In this document: positions 36,079 through 44,711 of the stretch, one piece after another | How the letters are laid out: every line of letters begins with the position of its first letter | Numbering within the stretch: the stretch's first letter is position 1 | From: Nocardia vermiculata NBRC 100427 | GTDB lineage: Bacteria; Actinomycetota; Actinomycetes; Mycobacteriales; Mycobacteriaceae | NCBI RefSeq assembly: GCF_001613265.1 | Contig: NZ_BDCA01000023.1 | Location: forward strand, 47,682-111,681 | Reading direction: 5' to 3' | DNA: 64,000 bases | The notes under the pieces: model-generated | The model's input: only the letters and a program-made list of their open reading frames with translations | What the model was told of the DNA's origin: nothing | Database searches by the model: none | Made by a program: the position numbers and the translations under genes

Positions 36079-36876
36079 ATGCAGCTGGGTACCTTCCTTC
36101 CGACCTCAACGCCCGATCCCGAACACCCGATCCTCGGGGATGTCGCCGGCGCCGCTCGGTTCGCCGAGGAGGTGGGGCTGGATGTGGTGTGGGCTACCGA
36201 TCATCTGGTACCCAGTGCACCGATGGTGGACAGCACCGTCACCTTGGCGACCGCGGCAGCGGTGACCGAGCGGATCGGGATCGGGTACGGGGTCATGCTG
36301 CTCGCGTTGCGGCCGGCGGCGTGGGCTGCCAAGCAGATCAGCTCGCTGCAGTACACCTCGGGTGATCGGCTACTGCTCGGGGTGGGAACCGGGAATCCGG
36401 TGCACGGCGATATCGCCTGGCGGGCAGCGGGTTTGCCGTTCGACAAACGTGGGCGCGATACCGATAATTCGCTTCGGGTCCTTCCCGACCTGATCTCGGG
36501 ACGGGCCGCGACATTGCCGGACGGGACCGAGGTGACGCTCGCACCGGGATCTGCTGTGCCGCCGATCCTCGTGGCGGGCAACGGGCCTCGCGCCATGCGC
36601 CGCGCGGCAGAATTCGCCGGGAGCTGGCTCGCGATCGGACTCACCCCGGACGAGGCGAGCTCCGCGAGAAAGCAACTGACCGAATTCGCCGAGACCTACG
36701 ATCGCCCCGCACCCACGGTATCTGTGATCACCCAACTGCCGGCCGATCTCGCGCAGGCCACCGACACCCTCGCCGCCTACGCTGCCGCCGGCGTCGAGCA
36801 CCTCATCGCACCGCCCGCGGATTCGGATTGGCACGCCGGATACGAGTTCGCAGCCACCGCGCGCTCGGCACTATAG
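36079..36876 (+). CDS. LLM-class F420-dependent oxidoreductase
   Basis: A 265-residue luciferase-like monooxygenase-fold protein. MQLGTFLPT, GLDVVWATDHLVPSAP, RIGIGYGVMLLALRPAAWAAKQI and LLLGVGTGNPVHG are typical of F420-dependent LLM enzymes, which use F420 rather than FMN. It lacks the longer C-terminal parts of some members but the barrel is complete. ATG 36079 gives the family start. The substrate is unknown. It fits with fgd and two Ddn-like genes in the same window. Confidence 0.88.
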   Translation: MQLGTFLPTSTPDPEHPILGDVAGAARFAEEVGLDVVWATDHLVPSAPMVDSTVTLATAAAVTERIGIGYGVMLLALRPAAWAAKQISSLQYTSGDRLLLGVGTGNPVHGDIAWRAAGLPFDKRGRDTDNSLRVLPDLISGRAATLPDGTEVTLAPGSAVPPILVAGNGPRAMRRAAEFAGSWLAIGLTPDEASSARKQLTEFAETYDRPAPTVSVITQLPADLAQATDTLAAYAAAGVEHLIAPPADSDWHAGYEFAATARSAL

Positions 36877-36989
36877 GACCGTTCGACGACTGCTACGGGG
36901 CAGAGCCAAACGCATAGTTCCGGTCCAGCGGACCGGTCGTGCGGGCTCCCCGTGTGAAGGTCATCGGACGGATATTTGGACCGTAATCT

Positions 36990-37856
36990 TCAGTCCAGCA
37001 AATCGCGGGCCTGATTGATCTCCAAAGAGTGGCGCAACCACTTCTGTAGTTGATCCAGGTCCTCGCACGACATGACGGTGTCGCGTACCTCGTCGGGTAC
37101 TTCGATCCCGCGGGCGTCCAGGACGGTCAGGATCGACCTGGCTTCGCCTTTCGCTTCGCCTTCCGCGAGGTACTTGCGCGCGAAATCGCTGGTGAAGTTG
37201 TAGTCGTGCAGACCGGTGGACATAAAAGCCTCCCAAGCAGGACGAACAGCGCGCGGCAGCATCGTCAGGATGAAGTCATGGTATCGCAGGGCAGGATCGT
37301 CTCCGAGGGTCCGAAAGCCGACGGCCAGTGCCGACCAGATCTGGATGTGCTCGGGGTGGCGCGGATGGGCAATTGCGGACAATACGGCCAGCTCCGGCAG
37401 TTCGGCGGCAACCTCCGGATCTGTGACCACCGGGACCGCCGACGGGTCCAACACCATCGGGGTGAACGTGGTCGGCGGGTTGCCGAAACCGAAGTCCAGC
37501 GGCTTGGCCGCCCACTTGGCGGTCCGTGCGTCGGTGCATACCACCAGCAGTATCACCGGACATTTCATACGCGCACGTAGAGACGACGTATACACGGGCC
37601 AAGCCCACGGCTTATCCGGATCGGGCCGCCGTTGTACCTCCACCACGACCGCCAGCACCGACCGACCGCCGCGCCGGAATGCCAGGACCGCGTCGGCGTA
37701 GTACTCGGTGGGTGCTACCACCGCCGCCCGCTCCGATTGGGGTTCCACCGTCTCGTAGTCGGGTAGCTCGTAGCCGAGCGCAGAAAGGAGCCAGGCCACC
37801 AGAGCCGGCCGGTCCGTGAACATATCGATGACCACTTCATGTGGGGTCGATGGCAT
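36990..37856 (-). CDS. Rpn-like PD-(D/E)XK nuclease-family hypothetical protein
   Basis: A 288-residue protein that resembles Rpn/DUF4351 proteins common in actinobacteria: MPSTPHEVVIDMFTDRPALV at the start, YADAVLAFRRGG then AVVVEVQRRPDPDK (a D...ExQ pattern of the PD-(D/E)XK fold), and a C-terminal charged segment AEGEAKGEARSILTVL found in Rpn-family proteins. Rpn proteins promote recombination in E. coli; no mobile element is seen here. ATG 37856 is chosen to match the family start. Confidence 0.75.
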   Translation of the reverse strand: MPSTPHEVVIDMFTDRPALVAWLLSALGYELPDYETVEPQSERAAVVAPTEYYADAVLAFRRGGRSVLAVVVEVQRRPDPDKPWAWPVYTSSLRARMKCPVILLVVCTDARTAKWAAKPLDFGFGNPPTTFTPMVLDPSAVPVVTDPEVAAELPELAVLSAIAHPRHPEHIQIWSALAVGFRTLGDDPALRYHDFILTMLPRAVRPAWEAFMSTGLHDYNFTSDFARKYLAEGEAKGEARSILTVLDARGIEVPDEVRDTVMSCEDLDQLQKWLRHSLEINQARDLLD

Positions 37857-37951
37857 AGCGTGGACCGTAGCGCCGGGTACCGACAGGACCTGTGCCGGTC
37901 GGGTTCCGCGGGCTGCGGTAGGGGGCGCATACACCTGCCTACAATTCCCCC

Positions 37952-38461
37952 ATGACAGCGCAATTTCCGAACCGGCAGTGGGGTTCGCGGACCGGGGTGC
38001 TCGGGCGTACGGCGAGTGCTTTCGCGGCGACTCGGATCGGTTCTGCGGTGGTGCGGACGTTGACTCCGCTGGATCGAAAGCTGTTGCAGCGCACCGATGC
38101 TCGATACACCGTGCTGGGGCCGATCGGGGTGCCGATCATTCTGCTGACCACTACCGGGCGTAAGTCGGGGCAGCCGCGGACCTCGCCGCTGCTGTATGTG
38201 CACGACGGAGACACGCTGTATGTGGTCGGTAGTAATTTCGGGCAGGCGCATCATCCGGCGTGGACCGCCAACCTGCTGGCGCATGCGGAAGCGTCGGTGA
38301 CCATTGCGGGGCAACATATTCCGGTGCGAGCGCGGCGGCTCGACGACGCCGAGCACAAGCAGCAGGTGTACGACCGCTTCATCGAAACCACCGAGGCATA
38401 CGCCGCGTACCGCGACCGCACCACCCGCGACCTGCGCATCTTCGCCCTCACTCGCGTCTGA
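37952..38461 (+). CDS. Nitroreductase/deazaflavin-dependent (Ddn-like) protein
   Basis: The second Ddn-family member of the window, 169 residues. IILLTTTGRKSGQPRTSPL is the F420-binding segment and VVGSNFGQAHHPAWTANLLAHAEASVTI follows as in Ddn. It belongs to a different subgroup from the 6890-7387 protein (longer N-terminal helix, GVLGRTASAFAATRIG). It converges on fgd across a strong hairpin. F420H2-dependent reduction of a quinone or enone is likely. Confidence 0.88.
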   Translation: MTAQFPNRQWGSRTGVLGRTASAFAATRIGSAVVRTLTPLDRKLLQRTDARYTVLGPIGVPIILLTTTGRKSGQPRTSPLLYVHDGDTLYVVGSNFGQAHHPAWTANLLAHAEASVTIAGQHIPVRARRLDDAEHKQQVYDRFIETTEAYAAYRDRTTRDLRIFALTRV

Positions 38462-38505
38462 CCGGAGTCAGGGCTCGGTTGCGCGTTTCACCGGTGGCGA
38501 CAGCA

Positions 38506-38542
38506 CACGTCCGCCCGGACCGATGTGGCCCGGGCGGACGTG
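38506..38542. terminator. Bidirectional terminator between ddn-like and fgd
   Basis: A perfect 13-bp inverted repeat, CACGTCCGCCCGG (38506-38518) and CCGGGCGGACGTG (38530-38542), with an 11-nt loop lies between two convergent genes and probably ends both transcripts. Confidence 0.85.
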
Positions 38543-38566
38543 GTGGTTCCCGAAAACGAGCGCGAA

Positions 38567-39574
38567 TTACAGTGCGCGCAACCGCGGCGCCAGGTCGCGG
38601 GCGAACAGGTCCAGGAAGCGGCGCTGGTCGTGACCGGGGGCGTGGAAGACCAGGTGGTTGAGGCCGGCGTCCAGGTAGGGCTTGATCTGCTCGACGGCCT
38701 GGTCGGGATCGCTGGCGACGATCCAGCGCTTGGCGATCTGCTCGATCGGCAGGGCGTCGGCGGCGGCTTCCATCTCGATCGGGTCGGTGATGGAGTGCTT
38801 CTGTTCCGGGGTCAGCGACAGCGGGGCCCAGAAGCGGGTGTTCTCCAGTGCCTTGTCCGGATCGGTGTCGTAGGAGATCTTGATCTCGATCATCCGGTCG
38901 ATATCGTCGAGGTTGCGGCCGACCTTCTCCGCACCTTCCTGCACGGCGGGCATCAGCTTCTCGGTATAGAGCTCCATACCCTTACCGGAGGTGCAGATGA
39001 AACCGTCACCGGCGCGTCCGGCGTAGCGCGCGACGACCGGGCCGCCCGCGGCGATGTGGACCGGGATGCCGGCCGGCGGGGCGTCGTAGATGGAGGCGCC
39101 GACGGTGTTGTAGTACTGGCCCTCGAAATCGACGCGTTCGCCGGTCCACAGCGCCCGCATCAGCTCCACCGACTCACGCAGCCGGGCGAAGCGTTCCTTG
39201 AACTCCGGCCAGTCCCCCTTGTATCCGGTGGCGATCTCGTTGAGTGCCTCACCGGTGCCCACGCCCAGCATGACCCGTTCCGGGTACAGCAGGCCCATGG
39301 TGGCGAACGCCTGGGCGATCACCGCGGGGTTGTAGCGGAAGGTGGGGGTCAGCACGGAGGTGCCGAGCTGAATACGGGAGGTGCGCTCACCGACCGCGGT
39401 CATCCAGGCCAGCGAGAACGGGGCGTGCCCGCCCTGATGCCGCCACGGCTGGAAGTGGTCGCTGACGGTCGCGCTGTCGAGCCCGTGCTCTTCGACCAGG
39501 ACGCCGAGCTCCACCAGCTCCCGAGGTCCGAATTGTTCTGCCGACGCCTTGTACCCGAGCTTGAGAGAACTCAC
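38567..39574 (-). CDS. fgd: F420-dependent glucose-6-phosphate dehydrogenase Fgd
   Basis: Oxidises glucose 6-phosphate and reduces F420 to F420H2, the hydride donor for LLM and Ddn-like enzymes. The 335-residue product is nearly colinear with mycobacterial Fgd1: LKLGYKASAEQFGPRELVEL, SDHFQPWRHQGGHAPFSLAW, TSVLTPTFRYNPAVIAQAF, and HLVFHAPGHDQRRFLDLF. I start at GTG 39574 (VSSLKLGYK) because AGGAG lies 7-8 nt upstream and the length matches the family; the frame is open further upstream without support. Confidence 0.97.
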   Translation of the reverse strand: MSSLKLGYKASAEQFGPRELVELGVLVEEHGLDSATVSDHFQPWRHQGGHAPFSLAWMTAVGERTSRIQLGTSVLTPTFRYNPAVIAQAFATMGLLYPERVMLGVGTGEALNEIATGYKGDWPEFKERFARLRESVELMRALWTGERVDFEGQYYNTVGASIYDAPPAGIPVHIAAGGPVVARYAGRAGDGFICTSGKGMELYTEKLMPAVQEGAEKVGRNLDDIDRMIEIKISYDTDPDKALENTRFWAPLSLTPEQKHSITDPIEMEAAADALPIEQIAKRWIVASDPDQAVEQIKPYLDAGLNHLVFHAPGHDQRRFLDLFARDLAPRLRAL

Positions 39575-39821
39575 TGCGCCACTCCTGTTCGCCGTCACGT
39601 GCCTGCCTGTGCAGGGCCGCTCCCGGGGGAGACGCCCCACGTCGACCGAGTGCAGCGCCGGCCCGGTGTCCGGAATTCCACACCGCAGCGGGCTGCGAAT
39701 TCCACACCGGGTGGGCTGCGATCGCCCTCCGACCATAACCACAGCCGGTTCGCCACGCGTGTGCGGAGCCTCATCCAGCGGTCGCCACCTATCAATACAC
39801 CCGATAGCTCACAATTGGCTG

Positions 39822-40622
39822 GTGACTTCCGACAACGAACCGATCCTGTCCTATCTGACCGATATGGACGGTGTACTCGTGCACGAGGACCACCTGATCC
39901 CGGGCGCCGACGACTTCCTGGCGGAACTCGCCCAACGAGAAATCCCCTACCTGGTCCTCACCAACAACTCCATCCGGACCCCGCGCGATCTGCAGGCCCG
40001 CCTGCGCCGCATCGGACTCGATATCCCGGCCGCCTCGATCTGGACCTCGGCGACGGCCACCGCGACCTTCCTCAACGAGCAGCGTCCGGGCGGAACCGCT
40101 TATGTGGTGGGCGAATCGGGGCTCACCACGGCACTGCACGAAATCGGCTACGTCCTCACCGACAGCGACCCCGATTACGTGGTGCTGGGTGAGACGCGCA
40201 CCTATTCGTTCGAGGCGATCACCACCGCGATCCGGCTGGTGGAGCGCGGTGCCCGGTTCATCGCCACCAACCCGGACGCCACCGGCCCGTCGCGCGAGGG
40301 CCTGCTGCCCGCGACGGGATCGGTTGCGGCACTGATCACCCGGGCGACCGGCCGCGACCCGTACTACGTGGGTAAACCGAACCCGTTGATGATGCGTTCG
40401 GCGCTGCGGCGCATCGGTGCGCATTCCCAGTCCGCGGTGATGATCGGGGACCGGATGGACACCGATGTCATCGCCGGGCTCGAGGCCGGAATGCGCACCG
40501 TGCTGGTGACGTCGGGGATCTCCACCCGCGCGTCGATGGACGCCTACCCCTACAGCCCGACGGTGGTCATCGACTCGGTGGCGGATCTGGTGGGACGCAC
40601 CGAGAATCCGTTCGCCGGGTGA
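39822..40622 (+). CDS. HAD-IIA family hydrolase (NagD-like phosphatase)
   Basis: A 266-residue HAD phosphatase: motif I TDMDGVL (nucleophile Asp), motif II LTNNS, Lys in YVGKPNP and motif IV IGDRMDTD, with a C2B cap between motifs II and III. Such enzymes dephosphorylate small sugar or nucleotide phosphates. GTG 39822 gives the normal N-terminus; in-frame sequence upstream overlaps the fgd promoter region and lacks coding character. Convergent with metZ, 9 bp apart. Confidence 0.9.
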   Translation: MTSDNEPILSYLTDMDGVLVHEDHLIPGADDFLAELAQREIPYLVLTNNSIRTPRDLQARLRRIGLDIPAASIWTSATATATFLNEQRPGGTAYVVGESGLTTALHEIGYVLTDSDPDYVVLGETRTYSFEAITTAIRLVERGARFIATNPDATGPSREGLLPATGSVAALITRATGRDPYYVGKPNPLMMRSALRRIGAHSQSAVMIGDRMDTDVIAGLEAGMRTVLVTSGISTRASMDAYPYSPTVVIDSVADLVGRTENPFAG

Positions 40623-40631
40623 ACAGGTGGC

Positions 40632-41846
40632 TCAGCCGAGCGCCTGCTCCAGATCTCCGAGCAGGTCCTCGATATCCTCGAGGCCGATGGAGATGCGCAG
40701 CACGCCGTCGGTGATTCCCACGGCCGCACGGCCTTCCGGCCCCATCGCACGGTGCGTGGTGGTGGCCGGATGCGTGATCAGGGTCTTGGCATCGCCGAGG
40801 TTGTTGGAAATGTCGACGATCCGCAGCCGGTTCAGCACCTCGAACGCGCGCTTCTTGCCTTCCCCCGGGTCGGCGGCCAGCTCGAAGGTGACCACGGTGC
40901 CGCCGCCCGACATCTGCGAGGTCGCCAGGTCGTACTGCGGATGTGAGGTGAGGAACGGGTATTTCGTCCACGCCACTCCCGGATGCTGCTCCAGGAACTG
41001 CGCGATCGTCAGCGCCGACTGCGTGGACTGACGCACCCGTAGCGGCATGGTCTCCAGCCCCTTGAGCAGCGTCCAGGCGTTGAACGGGCTCAGTGCCGGT
41101 CCGGTGTGGCGCATCAGATTCTTGACCGGGCCCTGAATGTAGTCCGAGGTGCCCAGGATCGCGCCGCCCAGCACTCGGCCCTGGCCGTCGATGTGCTTGG
41201 TGCCCGAGTAGACGATGACATCGGCGCCGAGGTCGAGGCTGCGCTGCAGCAGTGGGGTGGCGAAGACGTTGTCCAGCACCACCTTCGCGCCCGCGGCATG
41301 GGCGAGTTCACTCACCTTGCGCACGTCGACGAGGGTCTGCATCGGGTTGGAGGGGGTTTCGAAGAAGACCGCGGTGGTCGGCTGCGACAGCGCCTGCTCC
41401 CACTGCTCGAGATCCTCACCGTCGACGAAGACGGTTTCCACACCCCAGCGCGGCAGGATCTCGTTGCACACCACGAAACAGGAGCCGAACAGGCTGCGCG
41501 CGGCGACCAGCCGGTCCCCTTTGCCCAGCAGCGCGGCCAGGGCCGTGAACACCGCGGACATGCCGCTGGCGGTGGCGAAACACGCCTCGGCGCCGTCGAG
41601 CAGCCGCATGCGTTCCTCGAACATCGCGACCGTGGGATTGCCGTAGCGGGAGTAGACGAAGTGCTCGATCTCGCCGGTGAAGGCGGCCTCGGCCGCTTCG
41701 GCGCTCTCGTAGACGAAGCCGGAGTTCAGGTACAGCGCCTCGGAGGTTTCCTCGAAGCCCGAGCGCCGGATGCCGCCGCGCACACCGAGTGTCGCCGGGC
41801 CCACGCCCTCGGGTAACGGCCGCTCGAACGCACCGCCGGTAATCAT
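40632..41846 (-). CDS. metZ: O-succinylhomoserine sulfhydrylase MetZ
   Basis: A 404-residue PLP enzyme of the Cys/Met metabolism family that makes homocysteine from an activated homoserine and sulfide. The PLP lysine is in YSGTKHIDGQGR; YSRYGNPTV, FFETPSNPMQ and SNNLGDAKTLITHPATTTH are family blocks. ATG 41846 has GGGAGG 6 nt upstream. It follows the rhodanese gene, as in M. tuberculosis Rv0390-Rv0391, and the pair lies behind a SAM-IV riboswitch. Confidence 0.95.
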   Translation of the reverse strand: MITGGAFERPLPEGVGPATLGVRGGIRRSGFEETSEALYLNSGFVYESAEAAEAAFTGEIEHFVYSRYGNPTVAMFEERMRLLDGAEACFATASGMSAVFTALAALLGKGDRLVAARSLFGSCFVVCNEILPRWGVETVFVDGEDLEQWEQALSQPTTAVFFETPSNPMQTLVDVRKVSELAHAAGAKVVLDNVFATPLLQRSLDLGADVIVYSGTKHIDGQGRVLGGAILGTSDYIQGPVKNLMRHTGPALSPFNAWTLLKGLETMPLRVRQSTQSALTIAQFLEQHPGVAWTKYPFLTSHPQYDLATSQMSGGGTVVTFELAADPGEGKKRAFEVLNRLRIVDISNNLGDAKTLITHPATTTHRAMGPEGRAAVGITDGVLRISIGLEDIEDLLGDLEQALG

Positions 41847-41931
41847 GACTGCCTCCCATCGCCCCGGCCGACCGGGTTCACCGGGACACACGCCCGATTA
41901 CACGTAAACAACTGGCTCACAACGGATCGGC

Positions 41932-42354
41932 TCACGACTGCCGCCACGGCAGTCCCAGGGCGCGCCAGCCGGCCGCACCGCGGTGGCCGTCGCCGTCCAG
42001 CGGTCCCTCGAAGCCCTCCAGCACGTTGTAGGCGGGGGCGTAACCGGCACCGGTCGCGGCGGTGGCCGCACCGATGGAACGCTGACCGGACCGGCACAGG
42101 AAGATCACCGGTGCGTCGCTGTCACCGCCGCGGTCGGCCAGCACCTGCTGCAGCTGTCCGATGAATTCGGCATTGGGTGCGCCGTGAAAATCCACCCATT
42201 CGATGAGTGCGGTCGGCCGGTCGATCGAGGTGGTGTCGGGTACTCCGACGAATCGCCATTCGGCTTCGGTGCGGACGTCCACCAGGACCGCATCCGGATT
42301 GTCCCGCAACAGCTCCCACGCCTGCCCAGGCGTGATGTCACCGGCGTAGCTCAC
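41932..42354 (-). CDS. Rhodanese-domain sulfurtransferase
   Basis: A 140-residue single rhodanese domain with the active-site loop CRSGQRS (persulfide Cys). It may deliver sulfane sulfur or sulfide near MetZ. GTG 42354 has AGGAGG 6 nt upstream, at the end of the SAM-IV leader, so it is the first gene of the riboswitch-controlled operon. Confidence 0.92.
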   Translation of the reverse strand: MSYAGDITPGQAWELLRDNPDAVLVDVRTEAEWRFVGVPDTTSIDRPTALIEWVDFHGAPNAEFIGQLQQVLADRGGDSDAPVIFLCRSGQRSIGAATAATGAGYAPAYNVLEGFEGPLDGDGHRGAAGWRALGLPWRQS

Positions 42355-42373
42355 TTGAACCTCCTACAGAATT

Positions 42374-42490
42374 CGCACTTGCCGTGTCCGGTCGGACCAC
42401 GGCCAGGTCGTCACCCGGAGCACCCCACCGCGAAAGAGGGTTGCCGACCAGCGAGCCGGGGCTTGACGCTGGTACTCATGACCTGCACCG
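42374..42490 (-). ncRNA. SAM-IV riboswitch
   Basis: On the minus strand the leader contains GGTCATGAGTACCAGCGTCA (from 42483), CAAGCCCCGGCTCGCTGG, CCGGGTGACGACC (ending 42406) and a downstream hairpin GCCGTGGTCC/GGACACGGC followed by AAGTGCG. These match the conserved SAM-IV aptamer of actinomycetes, including the P1 pairing GGTC/GACC (42483-42480 with 42409-42406) and the extra 3' helix. The riboswitch ends about 14 nt before the AGGAGG of the rhodanese gene, consistent with translational control by S-adenosylmethionine. Confidence 0.88.
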
Positions 42491-42538
42491 AGAATGCCTG
42501 GTCACAGGCCGAATTGTCAAACGACAACCGGAGCCGTT

Positions 42539-42997
42539 TCAGGGGGTATTACACACCGTCCAGCGACCGTTCTCCTGGGTCAGGGTCCAGTTCGCGACCG
42601 TCCCGTGCCCATCGATATTGCTGGTCACCGAGGCCGTCGCGCGCTCGCCGTGCACCTCGACCGCGTCGACGCCGGCGATCTCCACCTTCTTACCGAGCGC
42701 GTCCGGGCCGAGTGGCGACTTCTGTTCGTCGAAGGCCGCGCATTCGGTGCTCGCGCGCCGCTCGGGGTCGGAATCGCTTCTGGCAGCGGCGAAGCTCTGA
42801 GCGGCCACGGCGATCCGGTCGGCAGCTGTGACATTGCTCGCAGCCGGTCGGGTCAGCGCGAGTACCACCACCGCGACGATCGCGATCACCGCGATCACGA
42901 CCGCGATCAGGAACGGTTTCGCCGATCGTGGGGCTTCACGCTGATCGATCGGGATAGCCGGATCGTCGCCCGGGGTAGCCGGATCACTGTCACTCAT
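42539..42997 (-). CDS. Single-pass membrane protein with extracytoplasmic domain
   Basis: A 152-residue protein: acidic cytosolic N-terminus (1-27), one membrane helix (about 28-50), and a C-terminal domain of about 100 residues with a helix then beta strands (VEIAGVDAVEVHGERATASVTSN, ANWTLTQENGRWTVC) reminiscent of NTF2/DUF4878-like folds. Two Cys residues in the outer domain could form a disulfide. Function unknown. It is upstream of the SAM-IV leader on the same strand. Confidence 0.7.
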   Translation of the reverse strand: MSDSDPATPGDDPAIPIDQREAPRSAKPFLIAVVIAVIAIVAVVVLALTRPAASNVTAADRIAVAAQSFAAARSDSDPERRASTECAAFDEQKSPLGPDALGKKVEIAGVDAVEVHGERATASVTSNIDGHGTVANWTLTQENGRWTVCNTP

Positions 42998-43198
42998 AGG
43001 CTCGATCCTTCACCCCAGCCCGAAGTGTCGGAGATCACGCCCGCATTTTCCGGCGGATACCGGGAATATCCGAGAGGTGCGTCACCGATAGAATCGGCAG
43101 GAATCCGGTCATGTCTCGCGCGCGGATCCGGCATTTCCGCGCGGCAACGATGCCGCGACAGCGTGAGAATATCCGGACCGGGGCCTGGGGCCCGCACG

Positions 43199-43217
43199 TC
43201 AACTTAGCCTAAGCTAA
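43199..43217. promoter_or_regulatory. Candidate IdeR/DtxR iron box upstream of fprA
   Basis: TCAACTTAGCCTAAGCTAA matches 15 of 19 positions of the DtxR/IdeR consensus TTAGGTTAGCCTAACCTAA; the last 14 positions match at 13. It also contains the symmetric arms TTAGC/GCTAA. It lies 54 bp upstream of the fprA start. Confidence 0.6.
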
Positions 43218-43271
43218 GAAGGACGGCTGAGACCACAGACGAGAGCTTTCGACCAAAGGGTGCGCGTAAGA

Positions 43272-44672
43272 ATGACCGAACACGCTGGAACGAATGGCGG
43301 CGACCGCCCGCTGCGCATTGCGATCGTCGGCGCAGGCCCGGCCGGTATCTACGCCGCGGACGCACTGATGAAGTCGGACGTGGAGGCGAGCATCGACCTC
43401 TACGAACGCATGCCCGCGCCGTTCGGCCTCATTCGTTACGGCGTCGCGCCGGACCATCCGCGCATCAAGGGCATCATCACCGCTCTGCACAAGGTGCTCG
43501 ACAAGCCGCAGGTGCGCCTGCTCGGCAACATCGACTACGGCACGGATATCGATCTCGACGATCTGCGCCGGTTCTACGACGCGGTGATCTTCTCCACCGG
43601 CGCCAACGCCGACCGCGTCCTCGGCGTTCCCGGTATCGACCTGGACGGCAGCTACGGCGCCGCGGACTTCGTCTCCTGGTACGACGGGCATCCGGATGTG
43701 CCGCGCGAATGGCCGCTGGACGCCGAGAAGGTCGCCGTCCTCGGCGTCGGCAATGTGGCGCTCGACGTGGCGCGAGTCCTCGCCAAGACCGGCGACGAAC
43801 TGCTGCCGACCGAGATCCCGCCGAACGTCTACGAGGGCCTCAAGCAGAACAAGGCGCTCGAGGTGCACGTCTTCGGCCGCCGCGGCCCCGCCCAGGCCAA
43901 GTTCACTCCGCTGGAGCTGCGCGAACTCGATCACTCGCCGAATATCGAGGTGATCGTGGATCCCGAGGACATCGATTACGACGAGGGCTCGGAGGCGGCG
44001 CGCCGCAACTCCAAGCAGGTCGACATGGTCTGCAACACCCTCGAGCAGTGGGCCATCCGCGACGTGGGCGACCGGCAGCACAAGCTGTTCCTGCACTTCT
44101 TCGAATCGCCCGCCGAGGTGCTGGGCGCCGACGGCAAGGTGGCCGGTCTGCGCACCGAGCGCACCACGCTCGACGGCACCGGCAACGTCAAGGGCACCGG
44201 GAACCACAAGGACTGGGACGTCCAGGCCATCTATCGCGCCGTCGGCTACCTGTCGCAGAACATCCCCGCGCTGCCGTTCGACGAGCAGGCCGGGACCGTT
44301 CCCAACGAGGCCGGGCGCGTGCTGCTGAACGACTCCGCCGACACCCCCGCCGAGCGCTTCCTGCCGCAGACCTACGTCACCGGCTGGATCAAGCGCGGCC
44401 CGGTCGGCCTGATCGGCCACACCAAGGGCGACGCCAACGAAACCATCGCGTGCCTGCTCGACGACGCCTCCGCCTTCACCCCGGCCGCCGAGCCGGATCC
44501 GGAGGCCGTGGTGAAATTCCTCGAGGACAAGGGCATCCCGTTCACCACCTGGGCGGGCTGGTACCGCCTCGACGCGCACGAGCGTTCCCTCGGTGAGCCG
44601 GAGGGTCGCGAGCGCGTCAAGGTCGTCGAGCGCGAGGACATGCTGCGCGCGAGCGAGCCGAACAAGGTCTAG
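43272..44672 (+). CDS. fprA: NADPH-ferredoxin reductase FprA
   Basis: An adrenodoxin-reductase-type flavoprotein of 466 residues that passes electrons from NADPH to ferredoxin. The FAD motif is IAIVGAGPAGIYAADAL, the NADPH motif LGVGNVALDVARVL, with YERMPAPFGLIRYGVAPDHP as the family block between them. A GTG at 43260 is also in frame; ATG 43272 (MTEHAG) is preferred for family length. A candidate iron-regulator box lies upstream, fitting a redox enzyme of iron-sulfur or P450 systems. Confidence 0.95.
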   Translation: MTEHAGTNGGDRPLRIAIVGAGPAGIYAADALMKSDVEASIDLYERMPAPFGLIRYGVAPDHPRIKGIITALHKVLDKPQVRLLGNIDYGTDIDLDDLRRFYDAVIFSTGANADRVLGVPGIDLDGSYGAADFVSWYDGHPDVPREWPLDAEKVAVLGVGNVALDVARVLAKTGDELLPTEIPPNVYEGLKQNKALEVHVFGRRGPAQAKFTPLELRELDHSPNIEVIVDPEDIDYDEGSEAARRNSKQVDMVCNTLEQWAIRDVGDRQHKLFLHFFESPAEVLGADGKVAGLRTERTTLDGTGNVKGTGNHKDWDVQAIYRAVGYLSQNIPALPFDEQAGTVPNEAGRVLLNDSADTPAERFLPQTYVTGWIKRGPVGLIGHTKGDANETIACLLDDASAFTPAAEPDPEAVVKFLEDKGIPFTTWAGWYRLDAHERSLGEPEGRERVKVVEREDMLRASEPNKV

Positions 44673-44711
44673 AAGTCCGCCTTCGTCCGCGAACTGAGGC
44701 ATGCTGGTCAC

